Assembly: GCA_949775045.1 (NCBI GenBank)
Contig: OX459099.1
Span: 1,334,501-1,398,500 of the forward strand
DNA: 64,000 nt
Direction of reading: 5' to 3'
Source of the DNA: Metridium senile
Taxonomy: Eukaryota; Cnidaria; Anthozoa; Actiniaria; Metridiidae
Made by a program: the position numbers and the translations under genes
Shown: positions 61,152 to 64,000 of the stretch, in pieces
Position numbering within the stretch: position 1 is the first letter of the stretch
How the letters are laid out: every line of letters starts with the position of its first letter
Notes under the pieces: model-generated
What the model was told of the DNA's origin: nothing
The model's database searches: none
The model's input: the letters and a program-made list of their open reading frames with translations, nothing else

Positions 61152-61301
61152 TCTCATGCATACAACATGAGGGAAATTTAGAGGACAAAGAAATCCTTTG
61201 TCTTTTACTAAATTTCCCTTGCATATATTAAATAGAGGGAAATTTAGTAAAACAAAGGATTTCTTTGTCTTCTAAACTTCCCTCATGTTGTATGCATGAG
61301 G
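61152..61301. repeat. Near-perfect foldback, arms about 67 bp
   Basis: TCTCATGCATACAACATGAG..ACAAAGAAATCCTTTGT..ACTAAATTTCCCT and its complement separated by about 16 bp, with only a few mismatches. Confidence 0.9.
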
Positions 61302-61679
61302 AAAATTCGGGTTTGTAAACCCCTCGGAAGACAGAAGAATACGAGGTGATCATGGTATTACCTAAATAAATATTGAACTATAAAGTCTTATTGGACTGAT
61401 TATAATATTATTTGGGTCAATTTTGTGCGAACAGCTTATCTCTGAAATACATTAAATTGTTCAAATTTGTACCATTTGTACTCTAATGAATAGCCTCAAT
61501 AGCTTTTATTTAGAAAGCACTCTCCTCTTATCATGCTATCGCAATTCTCACTCCCAGTCTCCCCCATTTGACAACCTTCGTTAAACTTAAAAAAAAAAAT
61601 TAATGAAGCGTCAAACGAAAAATCGCAGACACACTTTGATAGAACAGTTTATTTGTATTTGATATTTAGAAAGAACTAA

Positions 61680-61766
61680 GAAAATCAGGGAGGAGGGAGA
61701 AATGGTCAATAAAATTAGGGAGGAGGGAGAAATGGTCAATAAAATTAGGGAGGAGGGAGAAAAATG
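61680..61766. repeat. Minisatellite, 30-bp unit, about three copies
   Basis: AAAATTAGGGAGGAGGGAGA plus AATGGTCAAT repeated. Confidence 0.9.
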
Positions 61767-62212
61767 GTATAAAATTTGTGATATAGGATATAATATCCCC
61801 TGTTCCTCTCCCCTCATATATGCTGTCGCCATTCTCACTCCCAGTCTCCAATATCTCCGCTAGAAACGCCCGGACAATAATTTGCAAGTGCTCTCAAATG
61901 AAATATAAATACACCTAATACAATACAACACAATACAATACATTCTAAAACTCATTAATATTCAATTAGAGATCTGGCCAATCAGAAGCGTCACACTATA
62001 CCACGTGCTAATAAATAAAACCGAGATAATAGAGACAAAGACTGAAAATGTTTGTCAACCATAACAGAATCCCAATAAACCTTTGACTTTGCAAAATTAC
62101 TTATCGAGACAACACTTTCAGGCTTTTAAAATTATTTATTTTTATTTACTACAAAATGTGAGATTCAGAAGTAATTTATAAAATTCGAGTCCGCGTTTTA
62201 TCGGTGATACTC

Positions 62213-62480
62213 ATCCTCGGGAACCCAGGGGTAATCTCATGTCGCTCGTTTCTCGCTCCCAGAATAAATACCCCTGGGAACGTAGTCTGTTGGAGCTTGT
62301 TCCGGAAGTCAAAATTCAGCTCGTATTAGGTCGACCAATGAAAATCAAGATAACCATTCAAAGAAAGTCGTTAAATTTCTGATTTCTGGAACAAGCTCCA
62401 ACAGACTACGTTCCCAGGGGTATATTTATTCTGGGAACGAGAAACGAGCGACAGAAGATTACCCCTGGGTTCCCGAGGAT
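62213..62480. mobile_element. Foldback element, copy B, with a 10-bp target duplication
   Basis: Same family as 18329-18650 (ATCCTCGGGAACCCAGGGGT ends, arms over 100 bp). Flanked by a perfect direct repeat GGTGATACTC at 62203-62212 and 62482-62491. A 9-10 bp duplication with long terminal inverted repeats is characteristic of Mutator-like elements (inference). Confidence 0.8.
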
Positions 62481-62487
62481 GGGTGAT

Positions 62488-63100
62488 ACTCGACCATGAG
62501 CAATAGGATACATGACATTTATGCACGATAGTACTGATTGTTGTATAATTTACTAACAAATAAAAATTACTTTACTAGCAAATGTCAATTAATAAACCAC
62601 AATATAGGGTTTGTAATATCTGCTTATTACCTCATGTGTTGTATTACGCTTTGGCGAAGTCCAAAACCCCGATAAATAGATAAAACATTTGAAATCCCGA
62701 ACGACAACAACCAGCTGATTCTCACGTCGATCTACTTTGGCCCAGGCTTGGCAGCTAAGTTTGTTTGTCACGCAACTAAGCTAGATTCGCCCACCGTACG
62801 TAAACCCCAAAAACACTGTATTTGGGGGCTTAGTAACAAACAAGCTTAGCTACCGAGCCTGGGTCAAAGTAGATCGACGTTCGTTTGACATGTTTGAGAA
62901 TCAGCGGGTTGTTGTCGTTCGGGATTTCAAATGTTTTAACTATTTATCGGGGTTTTGGACTTCGCCAAAGCGTAATACAACACATGAGGTAATAAAGCAG
63001 ATATAACAAACCCTATATTGTGGTTTATTAATTGACATTTGCTAGTAAAGTCAGTACTATCGTGCATAAATGTCATGTATCCTATAGCTCATGCTCGACT
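62488..63100. mobile_element. Large foldback, 0.61 kb, arms of about 270 bp
   Basis: ACTCGACCATGAGCAATAGG..CATGACATTTATGCACGATA..CTTTGGCGAAGTCCAAAACC..CAAAGTAGATCGACG-type segments on both sides are complementary nearly throughout. The centre is around 62770-62820. Confidence 0.85.
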
Positions 63101-63339
63101 TCGCCTCGTATCTATATCTACCGTTCAAAAACTCATTAATTATTCATGAAGTAATTAGCCAACCCGATGGCGCGATTTTGATCACATGCTGATACTTGAT
63201 ACCAGCGTAAGTACGTCCAATCGGACTTGAACTGAAATTTTAAAGCCCAAGTGCTTTCAGTTTCAAGTCCCAGTTCAAGTCATATAGCATTATATTTTAT
63301 TTGTATTACACAATTCAATCAATTCCTCGATCATTGTTG

Positions 63340-63425
63340 AAAAACGTCTTTGCGTACCAACGCCAGGATTCGAACCGAGACCTTCTGCATTGCTTGTATC
63401 CTCGCTTTAAGCCATTAAGGCCGGT
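63340..63425 (-). repeat. tRNA-like / SINE-like fragment
   Basis: On the minus strand an exact RNA polymerase III B-box GGTTCGAATCC (63376-63366) is preceded about 40 nt upstream by an A-box-like TGGCTTAAAGCGAGG. The stems of a true tRNA cannot be completed, so it is more likely a SINE head or a pseudo-tRNA. Confidence 0.35.
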
Positions 63426-64000
63426 ACTCACGAGGGAGCTTGCTCCCGCAACACGCTCCCGCAACATGCTCCTGGGTGATCCTGGGTCATTTTGCAAGAC
63501 CAGTACACATTATACTATACTGACTGATTCAACCGATGGAAAGTTTGAAATAAAAGCACGTTTAATGTCATCAAGTCATTAGCATTCAAATTCGTGAGCA
63601 TTCCTTTGAATAGAATTGAAAAGCGATTTGTTTTTCCTTATGGGAATTAATTGACAATGTACATTAAATTATGAACAGATTATTGATATCTTTTAGGATT
63701 GCTTTTATTTGCTACATTCTAAACCCCTCTCGGTTTTAAAATTCTTTTTTTTTTTACCATATAAAGTTGTTAATTTTTATTCAAAGATTCTTCCCAAATG
63801 ATTTATTCGTTTTAGAAGTAGTTCAAAGGCCTCCAATTCGGACTGGACGGGGTTTCAAGTCCGAGGCGAAGTCCTCATTGTCGGACTTTAATTTAAACAT
63901 TACATAAAACGGCCTCTCATTTTATAAATACTACATACAATACAATACAGAATAAATATAAAAGTTATAAGGTGAAATTAAATTGATACTAGCTATACAA
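63426..64000. other. Right-edge region without recognised gene
   Basis: GCTCCCGCAACA repeats near 63440-63475, poly-T at 63748-63757, AT-rich elsewhere. Nothing further assigned. Confidence 0.4.

Noticed and set aside
62589..62771. 60-aa ORF in the right region
   Set aside because: Entirely inside one arm of the large foldback; the mirror arm encodes the complement.

Overview
The window is nuclear DNA from an animal, most likely a cnidarian and probably an anthozoan. It is AT-rich and carries spliced metazoan genes with GT-AG introns (nudE-like, TPMT-like, U2AF2, RADIL, a GT31 glycosyltransferase). The introns and spacers are packed with foldback/MITE-type repeats. The organism call is inference; the gene calls rest on translated exons joined at phase-compatible splice sites. 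No bacterial or phage operon structure is present.

Layout, left to right. 1-3.1 kb: 5' end of a nudE-like (NDE1/NDEL1) dynein-adaptor gene on the minus strand, running off the left edge. 5.2-7.7 kb: a complete two-exon thiopurine S-methyltransferase-like gene (minus). 9.0-25.5 kb: a complete 14-exon U2AF2 (U2AF65) splicing-factor gene (minus, 529 aa). Its second intron holds about 5.8 kb of satellite with units of 81 and 78-79 bp. 27.5-40.7 kb: a complete 14-exon RADIL-like gene (minus, 1513 aa; RA-RA-FHA-DIL-PDZ). Its introns are full of microsatellites and foldbacks. 40.7-45.4 kb: intergenic foldback cluster. 45.4-60.1 kb: a two-exon beta-1,3-glycosyltransferase (GT31, plus strand, 331 aa) with a 13.7-kb intron. 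60.1-64 kb: foldbacks, minisatellites and a tRNA-like fragment, with no gene.

The GT31 intron is a nest of mobile DNA. It contains (a) a broken minus-strand gene with a 2A-like ribosome-skipping motif just before an OTU-type cysteine-protease start; (b) an uncharacterised 219-aa ORF with a hydrophobic C-terminal half; (c) a 9.07-kb PIF/Harbinger transposon with two intact convergent spliced genes, a DDE nuclease of 346 aa and a Myb/SANT-like partner of 245 aa, itself filled with foldbacks; (d) a decayed non-LTR retrotransposon 3' end.

Most notable points: the U2AF2 satellite begins 2 nt from the gene's own exon-3 acceptor and is almost free of AG on the pre-mRNA strand; the 2A-OTU fragment; the apparently complete Harbinger with a perfect 32-bp hairpin over the transposase stop codon; and the afadin-like second RA domain in the RADIL-like protein.
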